In this document: positions 37,151 through 50,113 of the stretch, in pieces
How positions within the stretch are numbered: position 1 is the first letter of the stretch
Layout of the letters: each line of letters opens with the position of its first letter
NCBI RefSeq assembly: GCF_963576545.1
Contig: NC_083655.1
Span: 3,301,871 to 3,365,870, forward strand
DNA: 64,000 nucleotides
Source of the DNA: Limanda limanda
Taxonomy: Eukaryota > Chordata > Actinopteri > Pleuronectiformes > Pleuronectidae
Direction: 5' to 3'
The notes under the pieces: generated by a model
Told to the model about the DNA's origin: nothing
Database searches by the model: none
What the model saw: the letters and a program-made list of their open reading frames with translations, nothing else
Position numbers and translations under genes: made by a program

Positions 37151-39579
37151 ATGACCACAAAGCTCAATCAGCCTGCGTCTGCTGAGTCTAATGAGAGATT
37201 GAAGAGGGAGGGTTGTGGTGTTGAATGGGGTCTAAAGTAATTATCCGCCCTCATCAGTGTTAATATGCAAGTGCTAATGTTTCCGTAGCCTTTCACACGT
37301 CGAGCATCTCTGATTAGTGCGGCCGCTGCAGCAGGACAATGGAAATGTCCTCGGCCACGCCCCCTTCCCTCCCAGCAGCATCAGTCTCATGTAGATGATA
37401 TTTCACTGTCTACAATCGACGCCACATTTCAGGTCTCTGCACTCGGCCTGTGACATCCCAGACGGGAGGGCAGGGATCTCAGCAGACATGCAGCCGAGTC
37501 CACCGGCTGTTTCCCAGGCTGCAGAGCTACGCATGGTCACTACATTTCATTAGACAAGACAAGGTCGGCAGCCCGGGCAGAGGCTTCTGTTTTACTGGCG
37601 TTGGAGGAGCGCGGCGCTGCTAAACGCCACTTGACCTTGTTGTTGCATCCTGACAGACAGCGGCTCCCCCCCCACCCCCCACACACGCTGCTCCTCTGGG
37701 GGAGGAGCTGACATGCTGCTTAGCCACGATAGGGGACCTGCTCCCTCTGTGTTTGCATAATGTCACAGATTTGACGCCTGATTACGATATTATTTATTCT
37801 TCCACTCGGGCTGTTTGGTCCCTTTGTCATCTACATCATCCACACATGTCAACAGTCTGTGCCCGGGCGGCTAATACAGGTCATAATGAGAGGTCACGTG
37901 TGAGGTCATTGCTTCATCAGGTCTCAGTGGAGCCGAGGTGCAGGCGACTGTGTCACGTTATTAATACGAGACTATGGAAAGTGAAGATTAGCATCAACTT
38001 ATTCTTAAAGGAGAGAAACCGTCAAGTCATTAAAACACGTTCAGAGCTTAATCACCTGACCTGGTGTTTTGAGAGTTTTCATTAAAGTTTGATAGGAACT
38101 TAGACACTAAAGTATTTTCTTTGTGTCTGAAAAACATCCCCACTTTAAAATGCCATCTAAAGGTCACAAATTCTCAGATTAAAGTCATAACTTTACAAAA
38201 AAAAACCTACTTTCTGAGGTTTTAGAGGAAAATTTGTGTGAAAGAAAATCTGCAACTAACTTTCCACCTCATGCATAATTCGTTTAAACATATGGCTCTT
38301 TGAAATGTATTTCCTTAAATAGGATGTGCAAATGCAGAGGTTTGATAACACATGAAGCTTTGATAGTGATCATCAGATTCCCTCTCCTGAAATGTTGCAC
38401 GTGAACATCATGTAAAGCTCTAAAGTCCCAAGATCCAGTTGTTCTCGACCCCATCAACTGTAGAAAGCTCCAGAAGAAGCAAGTACCAGGACATGAAGTG
38501 GAGATTGTTCTGTGATCGTCAGTTTCAGACACAGATGAAAACCTTTTGAAACGTCTATTTTTCAAACAACTTAAATAAACACTCGAACACACGTTCCATG
38601 TTATTCAGGATAGATTTCTCCAGCCTCCTCCACACTCCTCTGCTTCTCCTTCTCTTTCTCCATCCTCCACCAGCACACGCGGAGTCATTCACAGACCGAC
38701 TCCTCCACTCACTCCAAAGCAAAGCAATTGAACACTCATTACTCCAGGGTCACATGAGGGGTCTAATAACCTTATTACTCATATTGGACATGCATAAAAT
38801 AGATGCCTGACCTTCTTTTAACCCGTCTCCAGCAGTAGACGGAGGGTGCCCATTAACTGAATATAAAGGAGTTTGGATGTTCTGTTCTCACTCGCGTTTG
38901 CTTTGGCCTCGCCGTAAACGTTATGAGATCCCCAGTTAATAATGAAAGCAGTGTTGCTTTTTTTTTTGCGCGCGCACCGATTCATTTATGTTCCCTGAGT
39001 ACGAGCTGCAATATGAAGCTTATGATGATAAAAGGCGGCAGATTCCTCTCAGCCTGAAGTGTCTGAACCTCCACTTTTCACAGCCTACGTGTAAAAAACC
39101 ATGAATCCCACTTAAAGAAATATGTGAATCCCACTCTGGAATTGTTGCCGGCAGTGGTTTCGTCAAATGCGATATTCATTTATGCTGTTTATTAGATATC
39201 TTGTTATGTTTACGCGAGATTGAGACGCGAGATTGAGTGTGCATTTTAACTTCTGGGGTTTCATTCTACTGGACCACTTGGATTCAGGCAAAGTATCTTC
39301 TTTAATAAGCTTCTCTGCTAGATTACTATTGTATCTGCTGTTTTAGATTGATAGTTTGATCTGTTTTGGCCTTACCTTGAATGGTATGAGATTGGAGCTT
39401 GTTTGTTTATTGAGTGTTTGTCTATTGATTTTTGCTTATTGTTTTCAGTTTCACTCAAGTGACTGAGAGCTAAAACAACACCAGCTAAGGGTAAAGTGCT
39501 TGATTCTTATTCCTATTCTGTTAAAGAGTAAGTGATTTAGATTTTTTATTCATATTGTGTTAGAGGAAGTTCTGTGACC
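37151..39579. other. long non-coding stretch without genes
   Basis: C-rich runs occur near 37667-37680. The frame 37753-38085 (110 codons) has no recognised domain. The block 37220-37330 is unique, with AT-rich core motifs. No RNA gene or complete transposon was found. Confidence 0.5.
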
Positions 39580-39770
39580 TTTAAACTTTAGTTGTAAACA
39601 CACTTGGTCCAGAAACAGTTTCTGGCAAAACTGTCACTGATTTTACTGTCTTGATTCTTGTTGTTCTTGATTTGTTCCCTCAGGGTTGAATGCACTTATT
39701 GTAAGTCGCTTTGGATAAAAGCGTCAGCTAAATGAAATGTAATGTAATGTAATAATGTAATGTAAAAGAA
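39580..39770 (+). mobile_element. L2-like LINE (or derived SINE) 3' tail
   Basis: It contains the conserved block 'tgtaagtcgctttggataaa' followed by 'agcgtcagctaaatga', a signature I know from the 3' end of teleost L2-clade LINEs and SINEs that borrow that tail. It ends in the short tandem repeat aatgt (about 39736-39762), as expected where such elements prime reverse transcription. Upstream 'gttcttgatttgttccctca' fits the L2 3' untranslated region. No reverse transcriptase sequence is present, so it is a 5'-truncated copy. Confidence 0.65.
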
Positions 39771-40786
39771 ACTGTTGTGATCTACACGACTGTGGAAATA
39801 GGATTATATCCAGCTTCTTACACACAAATACATAAAACGGTTGATTTTGTGCAATTTAACTTAGAAAAATATTTCCTCTTCCTCCTGTCTTCAAGGCAGA
39901 GGTTATATTTGATCCACGAGGGAGCCATTACTTAGCATCTCCATCTCCCCCCCCCCCCCACAGCTCTCTGCCATTCTCCTTTGTCATTCTAATCTTTTTC
40001 CTCTGGCGTTACTACTTTGTTTTGACCTCTCTGGTCTGTGTGTGTTTCCGTCTCATGGCCGTCTGGCTACAGGCTGGAGACGAGGGAGGACAGTCCAGGG
40101 ATGAAATACCTCTTCACTTCCTCTCAGTTTAAATGTGTGTCCAACACGGGTCAACATGCAGAAGAATTATCATGTGTAATAAATTCGATATAGTCAAAAC
40201 TAACCTGCAGAATCAAGCGTGTTTTAATTACTCACCAATTCACTGATGGTGTTTTTTAAACATGTGTTAACTGCTTGGTAATTATCACATGTGGGCTTTT
40301 GGTCAAATGTTGATAATTATATGATAATGGTTGTTTCTACTGCAATTAACCAGAGAAATGCAAAAAGCATTGTTCCTGCTTTGAATGAAAATGATTCCAC
40401 AAATCAAAAGCCAGCGAATCATACAGATACCTCCATGATCTGCACAGCAATGATTCTGATTATGATTCTCCTTCATATTAATGTCACATACATCAACAAC
40501 TCAAAACAACAATCAGGCACCACACGTTTCTTTAGCCAAAAACTTACAGATATTCAAACAACAAGGATCTAAAACAGAGGACGTCAATATTTACAGATCT
40601 GAGACGAGTAGTTTCTATCAAGTTGCATCAGCTCGAAAGCTCTTAAAGAACCAGGCGCAAATTTTGTTCACAGAAGCTCAATTTATTTTGGACTAAAACA
40701 GAATAATCCTGCACACGGTCATAGTTCGGTATACATGACATTCTTCAAGAGACTGTCTGTGTCGAGGATTCTTCGCTATATCCAGA
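39771..40786. other. non-coding, nothing recognised
   Basis: AT-rich sequence with a C run near 39949-39959. The frame at 40291-40572 is Asn/Thr/Ile-rich from base composition alone and is not supported. Confidence 0.5.
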
Positions 40787-40819
40787 GCAACACCAGTGCA
40801 ACACCAGTGCAACACCAGT
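40787..40819 (+). repeat. three perfect copies of an 11-bp tandem repeat
   Basis: The unit gcaacaccagt occurs at 40787, 40798 and 40809, followed by a partial fourth unit (gctaccag). Confidence 0.9.
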
Positions 40820-42246
40820 GCTACCAGAATAAAACTGATCTATCCACCCGGGTGTGAACAGAGGAGCAACAGTCTGTCTGAGTCTGAGGAAAAGACGTCA
40901 CCTTCACTTAGTCAAACACAGCTTTTAATTGAGTGTGATTCTCGGAGGAATCTTGTGTAACAGCACCTCAGCAAACAGAACAGAAATAAAGTTACATCCA
41001 CCGTGAAGCTTTGTGGATTCAAACCCGAACGTGGGCAGCGGAAGGTGATGTAACAAGTTGTCACCCGGTTCACCCCCGACAGCCGGCGTCTCACTGTGGC
41101 CACCAACCAGCCTCCCAGATAATTGCCATCGATATTTCACACAGACAGCGACAGTAGGGCACGACCCGATGCAGCTGAGGAAAAAAATCAAAAAATTTCT
41201 GGGCTCTGACAGATCGTAACTCAGCTGCTACAATCCATCAGCGCGAGAGGTGAGACCCAGAAGGAAAGTCCCTGACGGGGATTTGACTTATCGCAGTTTA
41301 TTCGGCAGCTTGTTGGGTTTGAGCTATTAGAAAAGAGGAAGCTTTCTATCCGGGTCAAATGTGGTTTGTGTTTTCGGTGACATCCTCGGTGCAGAATCGC
41401 TGAGGTGCTTCTCAGGAGGCGCACAACCTCGTCGGAAATGATGTGGGGCAAGAACAAGAATATTAAAAGTTATTATGATTTTCTATGGTTTGTATTTTAT
41501 CTGTGGTGAGTGTGGTTTTCATTCAAGCCATTCCAGGTTTCTACTTCATTCCACACACACATTAACGGGCATGTATCTTGTATTTTTTGTCAGATATTTT
41601 GAGGAATCTTTGCCTTTATCGATGGGAGAGATCTTTGGGAAGACTTGCAGCAAACAGCCGGGTGGGAATCAAACCTACGGCCACTGCAGGAGGACTCAAC
41701 CCTACGTATTATGTATTTATATTTCAAGTTTCTGGAACAGATATTCGCTCCCATTCAGCCAGGTAACGAGCTTCCGTGAGGTCCAACACAGATGATGGAC
41801 AACAGGGCTGACACACGCTCTGTGTTCCAGACTTTGTGTCGGGGGGGCTGAGTGTGTCTGAGGTCAGGAACCAGTCTCGAGTACCGTCAGGTTCCTCCAC
41901 ATCAAACTGGGGAAATGATTATTTAATAAATCCGGCTTTGTGCATGGCAGAATGTTCACAGTGAAAATAACGGCCTTCCCACAAACTGGAGGAGCACTAT
42001 TATCTGAAATATTAATGCGTGCTGCAGCGTCATAACTTTTCCTTTTGTTGGAACCAAGCGTCGAAGCCCTGAACTTGAAAAGCCCCAAAAATGTATGAAC
42101 AGTGAGATTCATCAAATAATATCACTGCTGCAGCCGTGTGAGATTTCTCTCCCTGTGTTAAATGTCCTTTGCAGAACCTACTAGACAGAAAGTTATTCTG
42201 TACTCACGTGAGGATAAAATGATTGTTTTCTCACTTGCTAATACAC
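40820..42246. other. non-coding, nothing recognised
   Basis: Mixed sequence with overlapping short frames on both strands around 40912-41795, none with a domain or splice context. No transposon ends were found. Confidence 0.5.
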
Positions 42247-42303
42247 AGAGGGAGAGAGAGAGAGAGAGGGAGAGAGAGAGAGAGAGAAAGGGAGAGAGAG
42301 AGA
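42247..42303. repeat. (GA)n microsatellite, interrupted
   Basis: About 57 bp of GA dinucleotides with a few extra G or A bases. The frames over it read as Arg-Glu repeats. Confidence 0.95.
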
Positions 42304-45300
42304 CTTCTTTTGAACCCTGGTCAAACTGTGCTCTTCATCTTTTCGTCTGGGAAACACAGAAACTCGCAGATTGATTGATTGAGCCTCGACACTCCAGAGA
42401 CTCCCGAGTGCAGTGAGTCGACCAACAGAGCAATTCTTCATGCAGATGAATTTGTTGTTGTCCCGACGAGTCCGTGCGATGACTCTGACTTCCTCAATTA
42501 TCAGCCACGTGCATAATGTACGTTATTGATCGTCTTCCCTCCATCTGAGTGCAGCTTTTAAAAATGAAAAGTGAACTCTGTAAGATCTGCTGTCGGGATC
42601 ATCATACAAATGTTTCTTGGTGGGATTTTTTCAGCACCAACATCATGGTATTGATATTATTGATTTACAGCTAATTTTCCTAATAGCTGTAATGATAGCG
42701 TATTGCTCTGCTGGAGAGAGATATTATGCTCATTTGAATTTATAACATTTATCAGGAAAGTATCGTGCTGAGCCGGTTCCCACTGCTCTTTAAACACGTG
42801 GCGTTAATGACTTCATTCAATATTTCCTGCAAAGAAGAGGAATAATTAGATTTCCTCAGCAATGACACGGTGAGCAGAGGCCCGGGGGTTACGTGCAGTG
42901 CTCTCAGACTTAAGAGTGAGTAAAGGTAAAGTAGTCATTGCCATTCACTGATCTGGTTTCGTTAGTGAAGTGGAACATCACCACAGGGGCCTTCGCTCGG
43001 GTCTGACCACACTTCACGGTCAGATTTTAAGCTTTTGTCAAGGAACAACGAGTCCAATCCGTTCGCAAATCACTAAGAGGTGAATTTTAAAATCTAAAAA
43101 GTTGTGTTGCTCGCCATGGGCAAAGTGCGGCTGTTTCCACACGCGGCTGCACACAGGCTGTGAAACCAGGCTGTGTCCAGCCACTGCACCATTAGGAATG
43201 ACAGTTCAACACACAGCCGAGGTAAATCAGAGCTTTCAGGAAGCAGTCGTTTAAGCAGCGAGTGTTCAGGCCGAACAGGGAGAGAGAAACCTCTGAACCC
43301 ACAGGACATAAACAGCTTTTATGTTTCCAGCAGCAGCCGAGATTTCTGAGGAGAAACTGGAGGAAGAACAGGACCTGAGCAACGGGGTCGTTATTACTCA
43401 CAAAGATTCAAATAGTCTAGAATTATTCAAATGAAAGAAGTGTAAAGAATTTTCTTTCAGCTGATAGAGCTCTTTAAAACCCAAACACTGGTCCTTTAAA
43501 CTACGAGTTGCCTTGCTCCCATCAAAAGGTGCTTTGCAAATCTACCTCAAGTCAGTACAAAGTCACGCTGAGGAGCCAAACTTAAGTTTTGAATTTACTT
43601 CCAAAAGTTTGCAAAGATGAGAATTTCTCAAAAAAGATTTATTAAATAACTAAAGCATTGCTTCTACTGGAGTGAAACCAGAAAACCATTGAAATGTGCT
43701 TTGAATCCATTTCAAGTCCCTGAATCTTCTGAGCACCGTTTAGCTGACTCATCATCTTTTGCAAACTGTGTTTGTTCAGTTGTCGAACAAACTTCACTGA
43801 GGATTCAGCTGGAATCAGGCTGAGGAGATAATGACAGAATTTCAATCTTGAGGTGAGCGGTTCCCTAAAACAACGGCAGCGTCTGCCAAAGCTGGAGGTT
43901 TGAGAAGCCATCGATTCGTACGAGGGAATCAATCCGCCGGTCGCTCTGGTTTAAGGTGACACGAGCTGATGCCTTTGGACAGATGGAGAAGTGCAGCTTC
44001 TCCGTTGGGTTTGTGGACAACAGGTGGAGCAGAGGCGAGGACAATGCGTCATCAAGAGAGGAGACAGATAATCAGTTAAACAGGTTAAAAATACAGGGAA
44101 ATCATTTTGCTGATCGTTGCAGCTATCGAGCCAAACTACAAAGTCAGCAGGGGACGGACCATCAAAGACACAACTCGATTATAGACGATTATTTCTTAAA
44201 AGAAACTAAAAACCACGTTGTTGTGTACGTCTGTGAAATCCCTGAAACATTTAGTCGCCTTTACTTCCAGAGCTGGATGCAGACTTCACGCAACGGCAAG
44301 GATCATTTGTATTCAAGTGTGTTAAAGCCTCACATACGGTTGTGCTGTAGACAAACATGTCGTCTTTGAAGCATTTCAAGTGCATCATCTGTCACAAAGT
44401 GCTGCTGGTGCGTGGCAGCGCTCGGCTCAGCCAGGATTTACCTTAACGACGAGCAGTTATGCGACTGCGGGACGGGATGAGAGCCAATGAGGCTCGCTGA
44501 CAGTTTTAAAAATGCCAAATATCTTCCTGGCAGCAGAGACACGTCTCTATCCTGAGGGACATCTTGCATGGCAGGTTTTCAGCCATCTGTGAATAGGCGA
44601 TCCATTGGTTTATTTATTTATTTATCTTTTAATTAAAGCTCCCCCCGTTCGCAGCGAGCACTTTCCTCCACCGGCCAAACTAAGACCGACGGCCCCGGCC
44701 TTCTGTTACGACTCCGCTGCCACCGCTGCACAGTACGTGACATTATTTCCTACAAGGAAAATCTGCAGGATGTGCACATCACCGGGTGAAATACATGAAG
44801 AGGCAGCGTTTTCTCTTCCTTTTTTTTAAGGTGTTCAAATCGTGTGAAACGTGGAGACGTCAAGGGCTTTTAAATCTGAAACAACCATCTGCTTGTTTGC
44901 ATTTAGTTAATCCGGGGAAGGTTTGCTGAGCGTGCGTGTTCCTTTCCAGCAATGATCCATTTTACATCCATGCAGTCACAGACATTAACACTAAACAAGG
45001 TGCCCAGGACATCCACAACCCACAATCCTCTGCTTCTGGCCGCTCACGCGTTTCCTGGGGCGGCTGCTTCGCTCGCAGGCACATTAGCAGCATTGTTATG
45101 GACAAAGAGTTGTTATCCATCTCTGGCCTTGTTTCCCAAACACTTAAATCTTACTCCACCTCCTCCTTTTTTTAACAAATCATGTTTGACCATTTTATGT
45201 CTTTGTTTTAAAGCTGGTGGGAGAGAGACATTAGGAAATGAAGAGGAGAGAGAGGGAGGGAGGATTCATGGCTGGTGGCTGGACCCACCTGCAGTAGAAG

Positions 45301-48300
45301 TACTCAATACTGTATATGTATACATCAGCGGGCTACTATAGTTACTTTAAGGATACAGATCACAAAATATGGCTTTTACATCAAATACATATGTGTTATT
45401 ATTGATGAAAGTATTCAGCCATTGGGTTCAATGCAGCTTGTCCCAATACTATCTATTTTTAAGTATTAACTGTCGACTGAAACCCATTTCCTGTTGGTTG
45501 TGAAGCTCGGTCCAGACTGAGGAAAACAAATGTTGTTTTCCGAGTCAATTAACAGAATGTCAAGTTCCTGTGTTGCAGGGGAAAATATATTTACATATTT
45601 AGTAGTAACAGCATTTATTTGCTATTTGAAATACACTTTGTACGGAGGTTGTTTTAAATAAGTGATACAACAGTAATACTACTTAAACTGAACCTAATAA
45701 AGCAGGATATCCAGAGTGCCAGCGTCACTTTAACTATTCAGCCGACAGTCAGTTATGATGTCTGAGGTGTGAACACAAAAGGTTCCTGCTGAGAATAATT
45801 CATGACGGAGCCCAAATGACTTTCAGGTCGACATCATTTGTCTCCGCAACCAGGAATGTAGATCTCCACTTTAAAGGGAAGGGTCAAAAAGTCATTACTA
45901 TGGTAATGCAATGCAAAGGCCAGAGGCAAGACGCCAACAATTGATCTTGAAATTGACATGCTGTCGCCATGACTGCTCCCTACTCCATTGAGATAAACAA
46001 ATGCACTGCCTTAAAAAAAGAATAATCAATTCTGCATTCTCCAGCTCGAAAAGTTGGTCAAATAATTATTTTCATGGGTTATCAGATTGAAAAGTAAGTA
46101 CCCCGGGAACAAAAATCCTCTGCAGTGAGGTTTCACGTTTGGAAAAAGGGAAGAAAGTACAAAGTCCTGAGAATAAAATATGAACCATCGTGTATTTACT
46201 TTCTTTAACGTGATATCGTAAAAAACAACATGCCCACGATTACCCTGAGCTGAAATCATTAAAACAAATCTTTACTGCTCATCAAGGATATGAATATGAA
46301 CGCTGTCGTGTCTGTGTCGTTTGGCTTCGAGATGTTTCAAGGTCAAGACGACGGAGCCACGATCCCCAGAGACTGTGAATAAATACTTCATATAAATAAT
46401 AAACACACTGGTGTTTTTCCTTAGCAATTAAAATCCAACTTTTCTATCAAACAGGCTTCAAAAATAATCTATTTTAGTATAAGCATGAACGTATAGTATC
46501 GTTATGCTTTTGTTCTTTGGCTTTGATGAAAAAGATTAAAGTTTCAGCAAATCTTCCAAACTGTCTCGGACGTCAGCCGTTAAAAAAGGTGAAATATTTA
46601 AAAACCGTTGAATTTAACGACAGGATTTCACATTTCCGTTCTTTGTGGTGAGCAGAAGCTTCCGAGTGACGGATCCTTACGGACGAGATCAAGGCCCAAA
46701 CGACATCACACGTCATTTGTAAATTCTCTTAACGTTAACATTAGTTGAAACATGTCCAATTAAGACTCGAGCTCAGAGGTCAGCGGCGGCGGATGGTTCG
46801 TGTGGCGCCGACTTCACCCCCGCATCAGACGTGCTGAATTTAAACTCCTGTTGCAGCCACGTTGCATCATGGGGAAGAATCGTCGAGTCACTGGTGTCGG
46901 GCTGATTAAGAGTCGGGCTCTTTTTTTCCTACTTAAATCCTATTCCTATTTAAGTTTAGAGAGTCGCGACAGAAACAACAAGTGAAAGTTTTCCTCCTGA
47001 ACAATGGAAATATCCTCGAAGCGTCTCCGTCGATGAGCTTGGGAATTTCCTACCAGACCGGAATATTTTGAATGTGTGTTGCAGAGTAAACGTTAATTTG
47101 TAAGGAGGACAGGCTCCGAATGAGAACAGTCGGAAAAAATGCAAATAAGTGAGAGGAATAAGTAAGTAAGAGGAATACATTTCCTCACAATGAAAGGAGC
47201 ATGTGCTGGATACACAAGTAGGAATCTACTAAAGCGGATAAATTGGCTTTCAAGTCTGACAACACGAGTTAATGCCGAGTTTCCTACTGTGACTCTGTCG
47301 CTTTATTTTGAAGATGGGAACATTTTAATAATTCTAATATTACCTGAAAAAGTTGTTCAAAGATTAAAATGTTCACAACAAAAATAAGCTTTGAACAAAA
47401 CACGTGTAAGTCAAAGTGTTCACAGACTTGACCATAAATTAAATAAGATGTTCAATGGGCATCACTGTTTGTTACAAGGTGAAAAACTCGTGTTCAGATT
47501 TTTATTGTAAAAACTTTACCACAAAACTTATCTAGTCTGTTGATACTTAGTCCCTGAAGCTACAGCATCATCAAAGGAACTTCTTATGAATCTCCAAACC
47601 ACTAAAGAGATAAATCTGACTTTTGCTTTCATACATCATATGATTGAAAAGAGCTGCAAGACTTTCTAAACCTATAATTGTTACCGTCTCTCTGAATGTT
47701 TAAACATCTCTTTAGAGAAAATCTGTCATTGTTGGATAAATACAGGTTTCATAAAAATAATAAAGTATTTCATGAATAGTGGTTCAGTCCAAGTGACACA
47801 CAATTATCATACAACCTCAATCGTTTCTACACATCAGTCTGTGCTTCTATAGATTACATTTTTTGCTCTTCTATCTAGCTATATATGAGTTTGATTTAAA
47901 CTCTTCGTCCTCCTGAATGTTTCCACTGATAAAACCCACAGGATTCACTCCCTCGTCTTCACTGATTCACAAACTCACTTCCTCTGAATGATCACATTTC
48001 TTTTGGCCAATTTTTCCGATTAAGAACTTTGCCTTGATGGAGCTTAATCAGAAATTACTGACTCAGGTCAGAACCAGCCACCTTTAGTCATCTGAGATGT
48101 CCGGGCGTTTGCCTCATGTATTTCCTCTGGCATGTCAAATGAAGGCACCTCATAACAAGGGTTTGGGTTAAGACGGAGATTCATTAAAGTTCCTTCTGCT
48201 GCTTCTGGGGAAATCAGCAGCGATAGAGTCAAAGGGCTTTGCCCTAATCCAATCTGCCCAGATATGAGTAATACAATCGCTGGATCTTTATGAGTAATAA

Positions 48301-49548
48301 AGTGAGAAATATTTAGCCTGCTCCAAGACTTGAGGGGGCAATAATTGAACAGGGAAATTATTCAAAATGACAAAGACCCTCTGCCTCGGAGTCATCAACT
48401 CACAAAAAAAGGTCCCTGCAGTAAACCCCCAGTGTGCCTGAGGAAGGAAATGACTGGATTCTGATTGTCAGGAAGCGAGATTGTCTTAAACCCATTTATT
48501 TATCAACAACAGCTCATTTTCCTGTCCTAACATTTGAATGAAATCTAACTGATCATCGTGCCTGAGACCGGCTCTTCATCATTACTGATATAACCTTGAC
48601 ATTCACGTCTGTGAGTCTGTCACACACGTGAATGTCGGAGGCACAGACCACTAATAATGACTCCACTTTATGTCACGATAATTAAAGTGTCGTCAAAGCG
48701 CAGAGTGATGGCTTCAGAGCAGGGAAACGTGTTCTCAGCAGTTTGAGGGCGGGTATCTGATTTATAACGTTTTGTAGTTGGAAAGACGACACAACGCTTG
48801 TGCTGCGCTCAGGGTTCATTAGAGATTGTGCACTGGTGCTAATGGTGTTGGGTTTTAACTGTGTCAAAGTTATTACAGTAAAGGTTAAGTGGGTTTCATA
48901 GATGGGTCGTGAGGTTTACTGCTTAATTAGGCCACAGTGTGAAGAGCTTTGAAGTGGATGTTGTTTTCTTTGGTTTTCGTAATTACTATTTTAAATCTGT
49001 GGCTCTACAATAAATATATATATAGAGGACTGGGAAAATGTGAGTTGTGATCACAGAAGCGCTTCACATTGCAAAGTGAAAAGCTCCGGTAGCAGCAGCC
49101 TATGTTTCAAAAACACATCTTTGGTTCATCTGTCTTGAAATAAAGACTTTTCCCTCAAAGTTAAAATCCATCATTGTTAAATGTTGACAAATACAGGTTC
49201 CCCACTCTGCCCTGGAAACAAGCGTTGCTGTCATACATCAGTAGTTTGAAAGTCCCTTTGAACAATAAATACCTGGCGTTGAATTCTTTCCGCCACAAAG
49301 AAGTGCACACGCTGCCGAGCACCTCAGGTATTACTTTGTTTCCACCACCGACTTCCTGAAGCAATGTGGAACTTTAACATGTCTCTTTAAATCCCAACGG
49401 CTTCCCAGTGTGAAGGGTTTGAAATAAAATCTGTTTGGTTCCTCTGTTAAAATATGAAAATTTAATATCATTGCTATTATGTGACTGTGTTTTCAGTGTA
49501 TATGATATAATATTTAGTTCAGTGCAAAACAAAGAGGGAAAGGATGCG
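42304..49548. other. long non-coding stretch without genes
   Basis: Over 7 kb with no convincing exon. 43956-44369 plus (137 codons) is the longest frame and shows no domain. 44914-44970 resembles 52745-52800 (shared 17-mer ggggaaggtttgctgag plus 'tttccagca'), so both may be fragments of one repeat. The block 47990-48420 is unique, has little low complexity and carries many short AT motifs. I rate it a candidate conserved non-coding block without proof. Confidence 0.5.
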
Positions 49549-49666
49549 TGAAAGATTCAGGACCATGGACAGAGACACACAGGAACATGAAAGATTCAGA
49601 ACCATGGACAGAGACACAGAAGGAGCCTGAAAGATTCAGGACCATGGACAGCAGCACACAGGAGCA
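49549..49666 (+). repeat. three copies of a 39-40 bp minisatellite
   Basis: Units beginning tgaaagattcag start at 49549, 49588 and 49628. Each runs through 'accatggacag' to a purine-rich end and differs at a few positions. The long open frame across them (49548-50033, 161 codons) owes its start to the repeats and is not supported as a gene. Confidence 0.9.
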
Positions 49667-50069
49667 GATTCATGTAATTTGTATTAAATTATACAACATA
49701 TTCATTCATGCTGTGTTTAAATTAAATTGTGTGTCCATGTTTGGAAAAAACAGATCTGACAAAAAATCACCAAAGAGAAGAATTCCGGCCTCTTCACTTA
49801 TTTATACTCGCTCCCGCATGTGGAGACAGACAGAGGAGCAGCACATTGACCGAAGTGCGTCTGCTATCGGCTTTTTAATTTATCTGAATTCAGAGATGTT
49901 AATAGAGATGAGCCCAATCGTGTCTGGATCTCAAACCCCTGCAAAAAATAATCAGTTTGTGTTTTGTGCAGAGAAACGTTCGACCCGTGTGATAAAAGAA
50001 ACTTGTCGGACTGGAAACAGTGTATTTATATGATTGCTAATAATTCATAATGAAAATGTCAAAGCATGT
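49667..50069. other. non-coding, nothing recognised
   Basis: AT-rich unique sequence. It is open in one frame to 50033 but without recognisable protein content. Confidence 0.45.
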
Positions 50070-50113
50070 CAACATGATCCCTTGAGTGTAGCATGGTAGA
50101 AGTTGTGTGTTAC
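50070..50113 (+). mobile_element. left fragment of Tc1-like remnant, split by hAT
   Basis: The text 'aacatgatcccttgagtgta', then 'gcatggtagaagttgtg', fits the part of Tc1-like transposase genes that encodes the 'KHGGGSIM' region. It continues on the other side of the hAT element with 'ggtgcttctcagcagcaggg'. The left limit is uncertain. The 8 bp at 50106-50113 are the hAT target duplication. Confidence 0.5.
50106..50113. repeat. left target-site duplication of nested hAT
   Basis: The 8-bp sequence tgtgttac is repeated exactly at 51007-51014. Confidence 0.88.

Noticed and set aside
43956..44369. 137-codon plus-strand frame
   Set aside because: It has no motif, no codon bias and no splice sites that would join it to anything.
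49548..50033. 161-codon frame
   Set aside because: It starts within a three-copy minisatellite and continues into AT-rich sequence with no recognisable protein.
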